The position numbers and the translations under genes are program-made. A stretch of DNA of 64,000 nucleotides from Macrostomum hystrix (Eukaryota; Platyhelminthes; Macrostomidae), in assembly GCA_950097015.1 (NCBI GenBank), contig CATNEN010000001.1, positions 12,918,001-12,982,000 of the forward strand. The letters are read 5' to 3'. Numbering within the stretch: the stretch's first letter is position 1; every line of letters starts with the position of its first letter. Of the stretch, positions 28,904-39,547 are shown in pieces. The notes below the pieces were generated by a model, which was not told the DNA's origin, made no database searches, and saw only the letters and a program-made list of their open reading frames with translations.

Positions 28904-29543
28904 GGCAGAGCTTATTCCCATGGTCCCGTGCCGATAATTTTCTGCTTATCCACACGGCAGCTTGTATGAATAGGTCTAAAACTCTTTATATATGCCGTGC
29001 CGTTAATTTCAATTTTATCCACGCGGTTCTATTCTTTGAAACGAGGCCCTTTCGGGTTTGAACGTTTTGCTGAACCCTCGAGCCAATAGATCAACAAAGT
29101 TCCCAGTGTGTTACGACAGTGTTCTACATTTTGACCTACACATTCATTAACCGACATTAGTGTCATCCTTTTTAATTTTTGTAATAACAACTACTAAATA
29201 TTTTGTTATCGTTACGTACGTGTTTTCATTCGAATTGTATTGACTTAAAAAGTAAGAAGTCAATCAAAGAAAATCATACGAGTCAACCAGCAGAATTCTA
29301 GTCAGCACCAAGCTCGTCACACATATTATACATCATTGTTATTCTTTTACACTATGCATTGATAGTGTACACTATACACTATCCTCTGAAGCAAAAGCCT
29401 TATGCTCAGAGAAGAATAGGTAGGGACTTGAAAGTAAACCTATTCATACCAGCTGCCGTGTGGATAAGCAGAAAATTATAGGCATGGATCCGTGTGGATA
29501 AAATTGAAATTATCGGCACGGGACCGTGGGAATAAGCACTTCC
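28904..29543. mobile_element. MULE-type non-autonomous transposon (640 bp)
   Basis: The terminal inverted repeats begin GG(C/A)AG(A/T)GCTTATTCCCA and continue through GGTCCCGTGCCGATAATTT. The inner part repeats GCTTATCCACACGGCAGCT. It is flanked by perfect 9-bp duplications TTCCCATAT at 28895-28903 and 29544-29552. The corresponding place in the left arm (near 24029-24037) is empty and has a single TTCCCATAT equivalent (ATATGGGAA). The 9-bp duplication and GG tips fit the Mutator superfamily. No coding capacity. Confidence 0.9.
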
Positions 29544-30219
29544 TTCCCATATAGCTCAAAATTGCAGAAATACATGCCAATTTACTTTTGAACTTTATAT
29601 ACTACTATTGAATTGTGCAACCTAACTACACATAATTTAGCTTTGGCCGTTTGTTCACCAATACAATGTTTAAATGCATTAATATTTCCCTGTCATGTTA
29701 GCTTGCCTTTGATTGATATCCTATATACAATAATTTATCTATGCATTGTAAAAATTATTCAATGAATAAAAGCAAGAAAGTGGCATTTCATTATTTAGAA
29801 GCATATATTACAAAAGAAAACAACACATGTTAGTCAATACAAATAGAGAGGGAATCTAAATATATTGCTGCAGTCTGTTCTCAGATGTAGTAAAATGAAA
29901 CTGAGATTGAATAGAAAGCATGGCTAAACTGTCTATAATCTTTTAGAAATACTGAATTACATAATAAAGCAGGGTGTGCATTAATATACATTTTTGTATA
30001 TAAATAGAACAAAGCATACCTATGCTTCTGCAATGCTAATATTTTATATCTAAATTCCATTTCATAATTATTTTGCTTTGTTACATTAACTCATGTAGAG
30101 TAGATGCATGTATAGCACGAATTGAATTAGATTCGTCACTGTTTAGCTCAAGACAGACTTTTTCTAATGCAATGATATTATAATTACTTTATGACAAAAC
30201 CCTCGAACGGTATGCCACG

Positions 30220-30451
30220 TGTAAACGGAACCATTTATTGGTTATATTGTATTAGCGCAATGACGTTACGCGCGTTGCGCACGAAAAGACGCGAAGTTGA
30301 GTTTAAATCTAATGGACTTAACATACATTATAACCAAGTTTAACGTAAGCATATTGTAAAACTAGGTGCTATACGTACAGTGATCCGTTAATGGCAGATA
30401 AATTAAATTAATCAGCGCACCATTTTGAGGGAAAAGGGCAATAATGTTACA
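30220..30451 (-). repeat. gypsy 3' LTR
   Basis: 232 bp, TGTAAACGGAACCA on the left and AATGTTACA on the right as read on plus. It matches the lone LTR at 23130-23361. Confidence 0.9.
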
Positions 30452-31079
30452 ATTGCCCTCCCCAGAAAGGAAGCCAATGCCCTCATCCGCGAATCGAACC
30501 AAGCGACAAAAGCAACAGCGCAAATTGAGGAAACAAAGACAATTGTTTGTCCCAGAAAATGGTCTGCAGGCCTCACAAGAAAGTTAGAAAAGAAGTACTT
30601 TAGAATTACACGTAGCTACCATTTTGCTTACATTATTTTACGCTCGTAGAACACGGAAACATTTTTAATCTTTACTTAATACATAACTAAATGATCCAAA
30701 ATGCAAGATGAGAATTGGCCTTAAAATGCCTGATATTTTTTTGGGATAAAATAATTGATGGTAGCATTGGGATTGGGAAAATATTTAAAATAGAACGGCA
30801 CACTGCTGCAATAAACCAAAGTAGGGCATTTAATAAAATCTGACAAACAATGTGAGTATAGTACAACTCATAAAAAGATGACTTAATTTCAATGCTCATA
30901 AAACGCCACAAAATGCAAAAAGCAACACGGAATTTGTTAACTGGCAAACCATAAAATTACCGAGCACCACACCCGCCACACCCGCCTGAGGCGCGGGACC
31001 AAAATTACGGCAACCAAGTTAGCCAACACAATTTCACCAGCCTTTCACTCACAGCACGACCCAGCTGTCGTCGGGCACC
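30452..31079. other. gypsy 3' non-coding region
   Basis: Between the polypurine tract and the end of the integrase frame. No gene of its own was recognised. The plus-strand frame at 30425-30649 is not convincing. Confidence 0.6.
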
Positions 31080-34000
31080 TCACTGTTGCCGTCGCTGGCC
31101 GCCTCGCTCTGTTGCTCGTCGCGCTCGATAGGCTGGTGTGCTCGTTTTAACTTGTTCATGGACGACCCGGCCTGCATCGCCGTCCTTGTAGTCAACCGGC
31201 CGCACCAAGTAGTTCACCGGAGATGTTCGCTGCAGCACTCGGAATGGACCGGTCCACGGTGCCTGATGCTTCGGCGGCAGGCCAGTTGCTCTCGACAGCG
31301 CTGACGGTGGCATGAAGACCCAGACGAGGTCGCCAACTCGGAACCGGCGCCGCTTGGCCTTGAGGTCGTAGTAACGCCGCTGGGGCCGCTGTGCCGCCTT
31401 CATGGATCGCCTCGCCGAGTCGTAGGCGCGAAGCAGCTGGTCGCGGGTGTTGGCAGCAAACTGGCCGATCGTCATTGGAGGCTCCGGTGGTCGGTAGACG
31501 ACGTCAACTGGCAGCGTCATTTCTCGGCCCGTCAACAGGAAGTGGGGCGTGAATCCCGTCGTAGCGTTGACACTGCTGCGGTACGCCAGGAGGCAATGCG
31601 GCAGCACATCCTCCCAGTCCTCTGGCTGAACTGACTGCAGGTGACAGTGCAGCATCTGGTGCAGGGTGCGGTGAAACCTTTCCACCAGGCCATCGCACTG
31701 CGGGTGGTAACCCGAGGTGCGCGTTTTCTGAACTTCGAGCAGCCGGCACAGGCTCCTGATGACTTTGTTAAAGCCACCCAATTGTTAAAGAGGGCCTTGG
31801 CGATGGTTGCCGCCTTCTCGTCCGGCATCGGCACCAGCTCGACCCACTTGGTGAAGTAGTCGACGATGGTGAGTAGCCGATCGTTGCCTTGCCGCGAGAG
31901 CCCGACCTTGACTACGTCGATACCGACGCGCTGCATCGGGAATCCGCTCGCCATGGTCTGCAGTGGAGCTCGATGCTGCCTCGTCGTCTTGGCGCGCTGG
32001 CACACCTGGCACGACTTGACCGCCAGTTTAACGCTCTCGGCCATCTTGGGCCAGTAGCATCTCTGCTTGAGTGCGGCCACGGTTTTGTCCTCGCCAAGGT
32101 GTCCGAGCTCGTGGACCTCGTCGCTGAACTGCTGCTGTCGGCAGCGAGGAATCACAGGCAGTGGCTTCGATTTCACGATCTTATTCAGGATGCCGTCCAC
32201 GAAGCACAAGTCACCGACATTCTGTGCCAGAATCAGGCTCTCCGGCGAGTCGGTCACGTCGGCGGCTACCAAACTTAATCTTTCCACTGGCCAGCAGGCG
32301 GAACACCGGGTCGATGTCGCGATCATGGAGCTGCAACTCACGCAATGACGAAGGTGCATCCGGCTGCACCGTTTCGTCCAGGTTGACCCTGCCGGAGTCC
32401 TCGTCGGAGTCGGAGTCCTCGCTCTCGCTTGGCCGCGGTTGCAGTTGCTGCGTCCTCCTTGACGCATCCTGTCGAGCTGGCTCGGTGTCCGACTGGGCAG
32501 CTACTGCGGAAGCAGATGCCGACGTCGCGACGTTGACGTGGATGGAGCTGACCAAAGCTGCGTCAACCTGGCAGGCCACAGCTGCAGTTTGCGCCGGCGT
32601 CACAGCAGTCGGCTCCGTCTGGCAGGCGGCTGTCAGAAACTCGTCTCTGGCCGACACACTCGACACTGGCTGGTGCACTTTCCTGGCCGTCGAGATAAAG
32701 CATCTGCGTTGCCATGTTGGTGGCCTGGGCGAAAAACGACCTTAAAATTGAATTCGTCGAGCAGCTGCAGCCATCTCGCTAGCTGGCCCTCCGGCTCCTT
32801 GAAACCCAGCAGGTAGGTGAGCGCCTGATGGTCCACTCGAACAGTGAAGGCGCGTGGCAGCAGGTAGCTCCGGAACTTCTTGACGAATCCGACGACCGCC
32901 AGCAGCTCCCGCCGCGTCACACAGTAGTTGCGCTCGGCTTTGGACAAAGCTCGGCTGGCATAAGCGATGACTCGCTCCTCGCCCGCCTGAACCTGCGACA
33001 GCACAGCACCGATCGCGCAGTCGCTCGCATCGGTGTCCAGGACGAACTCGGCGCTTGCCTCTGTCGTGTCAGGGAACGCTAGGATCGGTGCTGACAGCAA
33101 CGCCTGCTTCAGCTGGCTGAAGGCCGCCTCGGTTGCCGGCGTCCACGCGAAGGGCGTCGTCGGCAGAGTCAGGCGACGCAGGTTTCGGCGATCTTGGCGT
33201 AGTCGCGCACGAATCTTCGGTAGTATGAGGTGATCCCCAGGAAACTTTTGACGTCCTTGGAGCTCCGGGGTGTCGGCCAGTCTCGCACCGCTCCTATCTT
33301 GCTCTCGTCAACGGTGATGCCGCTCCTGCTGACACGGTGACCCAGGACGATCATGCTGGTGTTCGCAAACCGGCACTTCGACGGCTTGATTCGCAGGTTG
33401 AACTCTCGAAACCGCTCCAGGACTGAACGAAGCCGATCGTTGTGCTCGCTGATGGTCCGGCCCATTACGATAACGTCGTCGATGAACACCAAACAGGCCT
33501 GCCACGTCAATCAGCGGAGCACCAGCTGCATGAGCCGCTGGAAGGTTGCCGGTGCATTTCGCAGACCGAATGGCATCACGTTGAACTCAAACAGGCCCTC
33601 GTGGCACACAAACGCCGTCTTCTCCTTGTCTCGAACATTCATTTCGACTTGCCAGTAGCCACTCTCCAGGTCCAGCGCCGAGAAGTAGCTATTTCCTTCA
33701 AGAGCGTCCAAGGTTTCGTCGATGCGTGGCATCGGGAAGGCGTCTGGCTTCGTCACTGCATTCAACTGGCGGTAGTCCAAACAGAATCTTGCCGAACCAT
33801 CCTTCTTGCGCACCAGCACGATTGGCGATGCCCACGGTGACGATGACGGTCGGATGACACCCTTAGCCAACATATCGTCGACCAGATTCTTCTGCTGCGC
33901 GATTGCCGTTGGCGCCAGGCGCCGAAGTCCTTGACGGATAGGTCTAGCATCGCCGGTGTCGATCTGGTGCTTCAGCAACTGAGTCCGGCCGGGGTTGCTG

Positions 34001-35013
34001 GGTCCTGCGAAGACTTCGCTGAACTCTAGCAGAAGGCGTTCGACTTGCTGCCGCTCCTCAGCCGGGATGTCGTTGGCGATCTGCACCTCCTTCTGCCAGG
34101 TCGCTGTACCAGTCGGATCTGCCACGCTGCCGCTGCCGGATCTGGTCACTTGAAGATGCGCCAGATCTCGACTCGACAGTGGGCTAAAGTTGCCGACGAT
34201 GTCGCCCTCGAGGATCTCGATCGGTTCGTCGCTAGTGTTAATGGCCGTGACACCCAGTCCGTGGTCAGCCAGCTTGGCTACACAGCGGCCGATCATCACC
34301 CTGGCTGTCTTGCTGCCGCCGATGACGCCTGGCGCCTCCGAGTTCGTCCATGCCGCTGTCCTCGCTGGCCGTAACGGAATGATCCAGCCCTCGCCAGGCT
34401 GTAGCCGAACCGTGACCGCTGCTGCTAGTTTGCACATCTGTGCTGCCTGCCGGGACTTCCGCATTGGCAAGGTGACGCCGAGGCTGTTAAACACGAGTTG
34501 ACATGATCGCAGATGAATTGAAATGTCGTGTTTCACCAAAAAGTCGCACCCAAGGATGACTGGTGCGCTGAGGTTGGGCACCACCAGGAAACTGTGTCGA
34601 AATCTAATAGGTCCGAGAAAAAAACTTAACTGAATTTCGCCCAGCACTGTTGCTTCGATGCCGCCCACGCCGTAGATGGTAGTGCTGCTGGGTCTTAGCT
34701 GCCGCCTGAGCCTGGCCGATCGCACGATGTCGCCGCTGATGCAGGAGATCTCGGCACCCGTGTCGATCATGCACGGCTGGCGTCTTCTGAGTATGCGCGA
34801 GGTGATGAAGCGCACTTGATCAGGCTGACAGCTGGGGCGTGGGGGCAGGGCCGAACTGCTTAGTGCTGAGAGGGCCGGTGCTGGCCCATTGGACCAGCCC
34901 CCCCAGCGTTTGGGCACCTGCGACGGATGTGGCCAGTCTGATGGCAGCCGTAGCAGATCGGCACCGCCCTTGGCTGTTGAGCAGCTGCTGCGGCAGCACC
35001 GGCTGGTCTCCAT
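31080..35013 (-). pseudogene. gypsy pol: protease, RT, RNase H, integrase (broken)
   Basis: The protease has MIDTGAEISCISGD near 34760. RT includes FSALDLESGYWQVEMN near 33680 and FIDDVIVMG near 33480 (a YxDD-type active site with Phe). RNase H has LDTDASDCAIGAV near 33045 and an integrase zinc finger lies near 32100. Integrase has the first Asp in RVGIDVVKVG and the Glu in DGLVERFHR. An in-frame TGA stands at 33511-33513 between palm segments. A one-base shift near 33185 separates RT from RNase H, and more shifts lie near 32470-32680. The integrase passes almost directly from NNW to KVIRSLCRLL, so the segment with the second catalytic Asp is deleted. Confidence 0.88.
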
Positions 35014-36209
35014 GGTGGCGCCGGGCCAGCCTGCTGCTGGTGTCGATGCTGATGCTGCCGATGATGCGGATACTTTTGCTGCTGCTGTTGATGTCGTTGC
35101 TGGTGCTGATTTTGGGCCAACATCTCCGGTCGAGCCGCGGCCTGGAAAGCCGGCGTCGGCGCCGCTGCTGCCTCGATGCTCTGTGGCTGCAACTGGGATT
35201 TCATGAGATGCCGGCTCTCGCGCACCTGCTGGGCATAGCTTAGGGCTTGGTCTGGTGTCGTGGGAGGCACCTGAAGGTTCAGCAGCCGCTCTGTTACATA
35301 ATCATCGTTCAGCCCTTGGATGAAGCGCTCCAGGACTGTCTGCTGGCGGCAATCATGAGCTGCAAGCTCTGGGTAGGCCTTGAAAGCAAGCCGCTGAAGG
35401 GCAGTCAGGAAATCCTCGAACCTCTCGTCCCTGCCACGGCACCGGCTGTGAAGTGCACGCCGCAGTTGAGCTGCACTGATGGCACCGCCATGACGAGCAC
35501 GAAGGTGCTGCAGAAGATCTTCGTAGCAGGCACCTGGCAGGAACTGCAGCAAAGTCCCAGCGGGCTGTCCATGCTGCGCGGATAGTTAATAGAGCCAGAC
35601 CTCATAGGTGGGGAATGCTGGCCCCAGGTAACTGCTGAGCGTGTTGATCTTGCTGTAGTCACTCAGTCCTTGGTGCCGGCCTAGGTACAAAGAAATTCGA
35701 CCCAGAAAGTCGTCGAACGGCTCGGATCCGTTGAAGGGCGCCGGCTTTGGCACCGACGGAAGCTCGATAGCTTGTTGGTATACCGGTACACACAGGTTGC
35801 GGGTGCGAGCATCAGGGTGAGCTCCGCCTTGGCACAACGGAGCCTATAGCTCGGCCATTCGGTGCGCAGTGGGTCTTCGTGCAGGTGCCGCTGCTGCCGC
35901 CGCAGCTGCAGCGGAAGGCCTGGTATCCCACAGGAATGAGTCTCCCATCTCTGTGCAGCTGCTTGACAGTTGATTGGGCCTGGGGACCACTGACGCTCGA
36001 GACCGATAGGGGCGTGCTTCCTCGACAGTGAGTTGCACGGGGTCGAGGTCACGAAGCTCTTGATAACGCGTCCGATTCGCCTCACGTTCGGGTTCCAGTT
36101 CGCTGGCCGCCGAACCAGAGGTTGCAGTGGCTGCGGCCGTCGGGCGCAGAATTTCCCGGTTCCTCAAACTTAATCGCTGGAGCTCATCTGCCTCTCGTTC
36201 CGTCCACAT
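34860..36209 (-). pseudogene. gypsy gag with CCHC zinc knuckle (broken)
   Basis: The likely start is ATG at 36207-36209 (MWTEREADELQRL). The matrix/capsid-like region spans three frames: to 35844, 35837-35586 and 35552-34860. The capsid part includes FNGSEPFDDFLGRISLYLG and FIQGLNDDYVTERLLNLQ. A Gln/His-rich linker and CYGCHQTGHIRRRCPN (CCHC) follow near 34930. Two frame changes interrupt it, and it overlaps the start of pol. Confidence 0.8.
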
Positions 36210-36281
36210 GATGTGCGCTTGTTCGTCTCCGACTGATCGGTGGAAGGCAGATCGACTTTTGGTCCTGGCGTGGTCGCCAAA

Positions 36282-36543
36282 TGTAAACGGAACCACTTAA
36301 ATTATATTGTTGCGAAGTATTTATTGGTTATATTGTATTAGCGCAATAACGGTACGCGCGTTGCACACGAAAAGACGCGAAGTTGAGTTTAAATCTAATG
36401 GACTTAACATACATTATGATTATTACCAAGTTTAACGTAAGCATATTGTAAAACTAGGTGCTATACGTACAGTGATCCGTTAATGGCAGATAAATTAAAT
36501 TAATCAGCGCACCATTTTGAGGGAAAAGAGCAATAATGTTACA
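36282..36543 (-). repeat. gypsy 5' LTR
   Basis: 262 bp, TGTAAACGGAACCA to AATGTTACA on plus. It contains about 24 extra bases after GGAACCA and six extra (GATTAT) compared with the 3' LTR. Confidence 0.9.
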
Positions 36544-36905
36544 CACGTGATATTTAATTTGGCGCGCGGAAAAAAAATATAAAAAGCATAACAAAGAAAA
36601 CTGACCTGCGGTATAGGTGTTGTATTAATTTTGTGTTAATAGAATTAAAGCTCGAGACAATAATCTTATATTCAGGAAAACACGCACAAAAAAAGTGGCA
36701 CACTAATAATGAGGCCACAATCTACTAGCACAAAATCTAGCACAAAAATCGAGCAATTAAAACCTATATAAATCATTGTAATCAATCACATTTACTTCAA
36801 AAGCACCTGGCACATTCAATTCAGCAGTGGCACAACCTCCTACAAAAAAATAAGCTCTGGCACACTTCATAAAATTTTTTCTAAAAAAATATTTTTGCTT
36901 CGTTT
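36544..36905. repeat. Outer part of the E1 right arm
   Basis: From about 36690 it is the reverse complement of 22890-23105 (shared GTGCCACTGCTGAATTGAAT read from the left arm). The first 150 bp after the LTR have no counterpart in the left arm and were probably lost there with the gypsy body. Confidence 0.8.
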
Positions 36906-38178
36906 TGCTAACTGAAGGACGGTCCCTTTTTCTTCTAGTGGTCCTTGCATTTCACCCCCAAAGTCATGGAAAAAGTTAGTTAGAAAAAAATATATAAAAT
37001 GGCACACATCAACAGACATATATATATGTGTGTGTGTTATAAGCGTTTTCTTGTGCATAACCGCTTGGCTGAGAAAAAAATATTTTCAGTTGTTATTCGG
37101 GGGTGAAATGGGGGTGTTGCTTTTTTCAAATCACACATGGTTGTTTGTGCTTCGAGAAGCCAAGCAAAGAAAGCTGGAAGTGAGATCCTTCTTGTGTGTA
37201 GGATATTGTGTATGAAAGACTACAGGTATGCAAAATATTTTCCTTTTTAGTTTGCAGCTTTAAACAAAAATTAGCACAATTTTAAAACCAATATGCACGT
37301 GTGTTCACTCGGCGCGCTAATAGTAGATATCGTGCTTTTTCAGTTCGAAAGCTACTATAGTACTGCAGGGGTAGTGAAAGCGATAATATTTTCTATCGTG
37401 TCAGTGATTTCTAATCTGCGTGTTGGCCAACAACACACTAAGGCGATATATTATCAAAGTGCATTTATGTATACATTTTTCTTAATATACACTGTAGACA
37501 AGTGTCAAATGAATTGTGTAATTGAGGCCTATTGAGTCAGAAAGTAGCTACTTTTTCTCATATTTTTTTACAAACAGACCCACGAATATGCTGCAATGAA
37601 ATGATTCTGCAGGAAAATTATTCTTTTTTATGTGATTTGAGAAATAAAAATCTTTAAAGGCTGTTAGTGTAATCTGACAAAGTTGCACTATATAGTTTAC
37701 TGCATTTCTTATATAGTTCTTCATGGTGATCCTAATTCTCAATAGTAATTTGAAAGAAGATAAATTATTTTGTATATAATATTTGAATAGGCCTACTTAA
37801 AAGTATAGATTATAACATATTTACATAACTGTCTTAACTAACATGATATAAAAATCAAATTTTTTCATGGAGCCAACATAATTTCTGACTCTAAAAACAA
37901 TTTCTATTATAAAATATAATATTTATCCCAATGGAATAGGAATGTCCCCCACTTCTATTCCCTCTAACATTGCTATCCATTACAATATTGCTTAATTGTA
38001 AGTGTGACAAAAAAGAATTTACTGTCATTATCACTTTGTTAATTGGCCTATATATGATATATACAAATAGACACGAAATTTATATCTTTTTTGTTCTTTC
38101 AATACCTGCTCTACTGCCTTTGCCTAGACTGAATTGCAGTGCCCTATCTGTTTGTCAGGCACATAATAGACACGAAAT

Positions 38179-39514
38179 TCATGTCTTTTTGAGCAGAGGG
38201 ACCAGCCTCCTAGGAGAAACTGTCATTGTTGCGTGGCATTTGGAAGTCATTCCGTACTGGCAGAGATTAATTTCCGGCTGGTTAAACTCAGCATCAATAA
38301 TATGTGCAACGCTTCGTTGGTTCACGTCAGGCTGAAAACTTAGTGCCTCCTGCAAGTAGCAAAATTTGTCAAAAATCGCATTCGTGTCCATGGGTACACA
38401 TTGCCCTCCGCGAAGTGCTCTCGAGAATTGGCCTCAACATGAGCTGGATTATTTCACCTTCCTCTCCGTCATTGTGGTTGACGCAAACAGTCTGACTAGC
38501 TGCTACTACCTTGTCCAAAAATTGTCGCCTGTAGTCAGACCCCAAGATAGCGTCGAGCAGAGCAGTCTGTGCCTCTTGTTTCGTTGCGGCAACAGTTATG
38601 CGAAGTAGACAGGCACCAATTGTTGTATGGTCATACTGACAGGAAAATTCTTCTTTAAATGTAGAGTGCTCTCATAGATGAAATACAATGGCCATGACAA
38701 CATGATTGATGGCACACATCCCCAGTAGTTGAACATCGACAGGAGCATGTCGACCAGGCCAGCCTTGGTAGCTCTTTACAACGACTGTATTCGCCAGGCA
38801 CACGCCATTGAGTCCTGTTTGCTCTCCTAGTCCATTATCATTACTTGCTCTGAAATATTTTCCATGTGGAAAATGCTTTGCAGTTGGTTGATGAGTTGAT
38901 CTGCGGTTCTGTATGATGGCTTGTGTAGAGCTAGATGAGGTATCTTGGAACGAATTATGAATTGGAGTTAGAACAGAAAATGATGCGGCAATTCACCGTG
39001 ACGCTCCGACCGCATGGTCTTCGCGCTGACCTTGTGACAACGCTCTCGAGTCAGACAGCCTCTGCTGGCGCCCAGATCTGACCGCATGGTCTTTGCGCTG
39101 ACCTTGTGACGGCGCTCTCGAGTCAGACGGCCTCTGCTGGTGCCCAGATCCGACCGCATGGTCTTCGCGCTGACCTTGTGACGGCGCTCTCGAGTCAGAT
39201 GGCCTCTGCTGGCGGACAGATCCAACTGCATGGTATTTGTGCTGACCTTGTGACGGCGCTCTTGAGTCAGACGGCCTCTGCTGGCGGACAGATCTGACCG
39301 CATGGTCTCCATGCTGGGTTTGTAACGACGCCTTCTGAATTCTATAATTTGGGTTCTGGACACAAATAGACTTCGCAAGTCGATACTTTAAACGACCTCT
39401 GGAGAATTTCTTAAGTAGCTCAAGAAACTCCAAAAGCGGTCTCGATCGACCGCCCATAACAGATTCACACACTGTCCGATGGTACACTTTAATGCTACCC
39501 TCGCTGTTTCTCAT
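38179..39514 (-). pseudogene. ORF B (E2) C-terminal part with 24-residue repeats
   Basis: Continuation of ORF B after 39548 in another frame. It starts with SEGSIKVYHRTVCESVMGGR and LLEFLELLKKFSRGRLKYRL. About five copies of a 72-bp (24-codon) tandem repeat follow at 38995-39310 (core QQRPSDSRAPSQGQ). Further on, 38640-38390 and 38391-38179 contain coherent frames (LLRITVAATKQEAQTALLD; MDTNAIFDKFCYLQEAL) separated by a stop and a frame change. Assignment to ORF B rests on position and orientation. Copy 2 also has a tandem-repeat tail at the same place. Confidence 0.45.
38995..39310. repeat. 72-bp tandem repeat within ORF B (E2)
   Basis: The marker GCTCTCG recurs at 39042, 39114, 39186 and so on, giving a 72-bp period equal to 24 codons. 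It keeps the minus-strand frame open. Confidence 0.9.
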
Positions 39515-39547
39515 ATCGGTGACATTGACTTGGCCGGTAAAATGACA

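Larger units (their letters stand above)
30220..36543 (-). mobile_element. Ty3/gypsy LTR retrotransposon, full-length but decayed
   Basis: Minus-strand element with TG...CA LTRs at 36282-36543 (5') and 30220-30451 (3'), flanked by CACG at 30216-30219 and 36544-36547 as a 4-bp target duplication. Reading order is LTR, primer-binding site just inside 36281 (TGGCGACCACG), gag with a zinc knuckle, protease, RT, RNase H, integrase, polypurine tract (GGGGAGGG near 30458-30465) and LTR. The LTRs differ by indels of about 24 and 6 bp, so the insertion is not recent. Several frameshifts and stops make it inactive. Confidence 0.92.
22885..36905. mobile_element. E1: giant imperfect inverted-repeat structure
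   Basis: The left arm, about 22885-24560, is matched in reverse complement by a right arm made of about 28320-28903, 29553-30451 and about 36690-36905. Paired positions sum to 52932 in the inner part (24176 with 28756) and to 53581 outside the MITE at 28904-29543 (23362 with 30219). The difference equals the MITE plus its 9-bp target duplication. The outer tips pair around AAGCAAAAA on the left and TTTTTGCTT on the right. The centre contains ATATGG-rich arrays, a SINE, a foldback element, ORF A and an OTU-like fragment. It may be a transposon with very long terminal repeats or a genomic palindrome. I cannot see tip sequences that settle this. Confidence 0.75.

Noticed and set aside
31086-35585. 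Many plus-strand frames across the gypsy element
   Set aside because: Antisense shadows of the GC-rich gag-pol on the minus strand.
35844-36296. Start of gag at 36296
   Set aside because: That position is a GTG within the LTR. The first plausible ATG is at 36207-36209.
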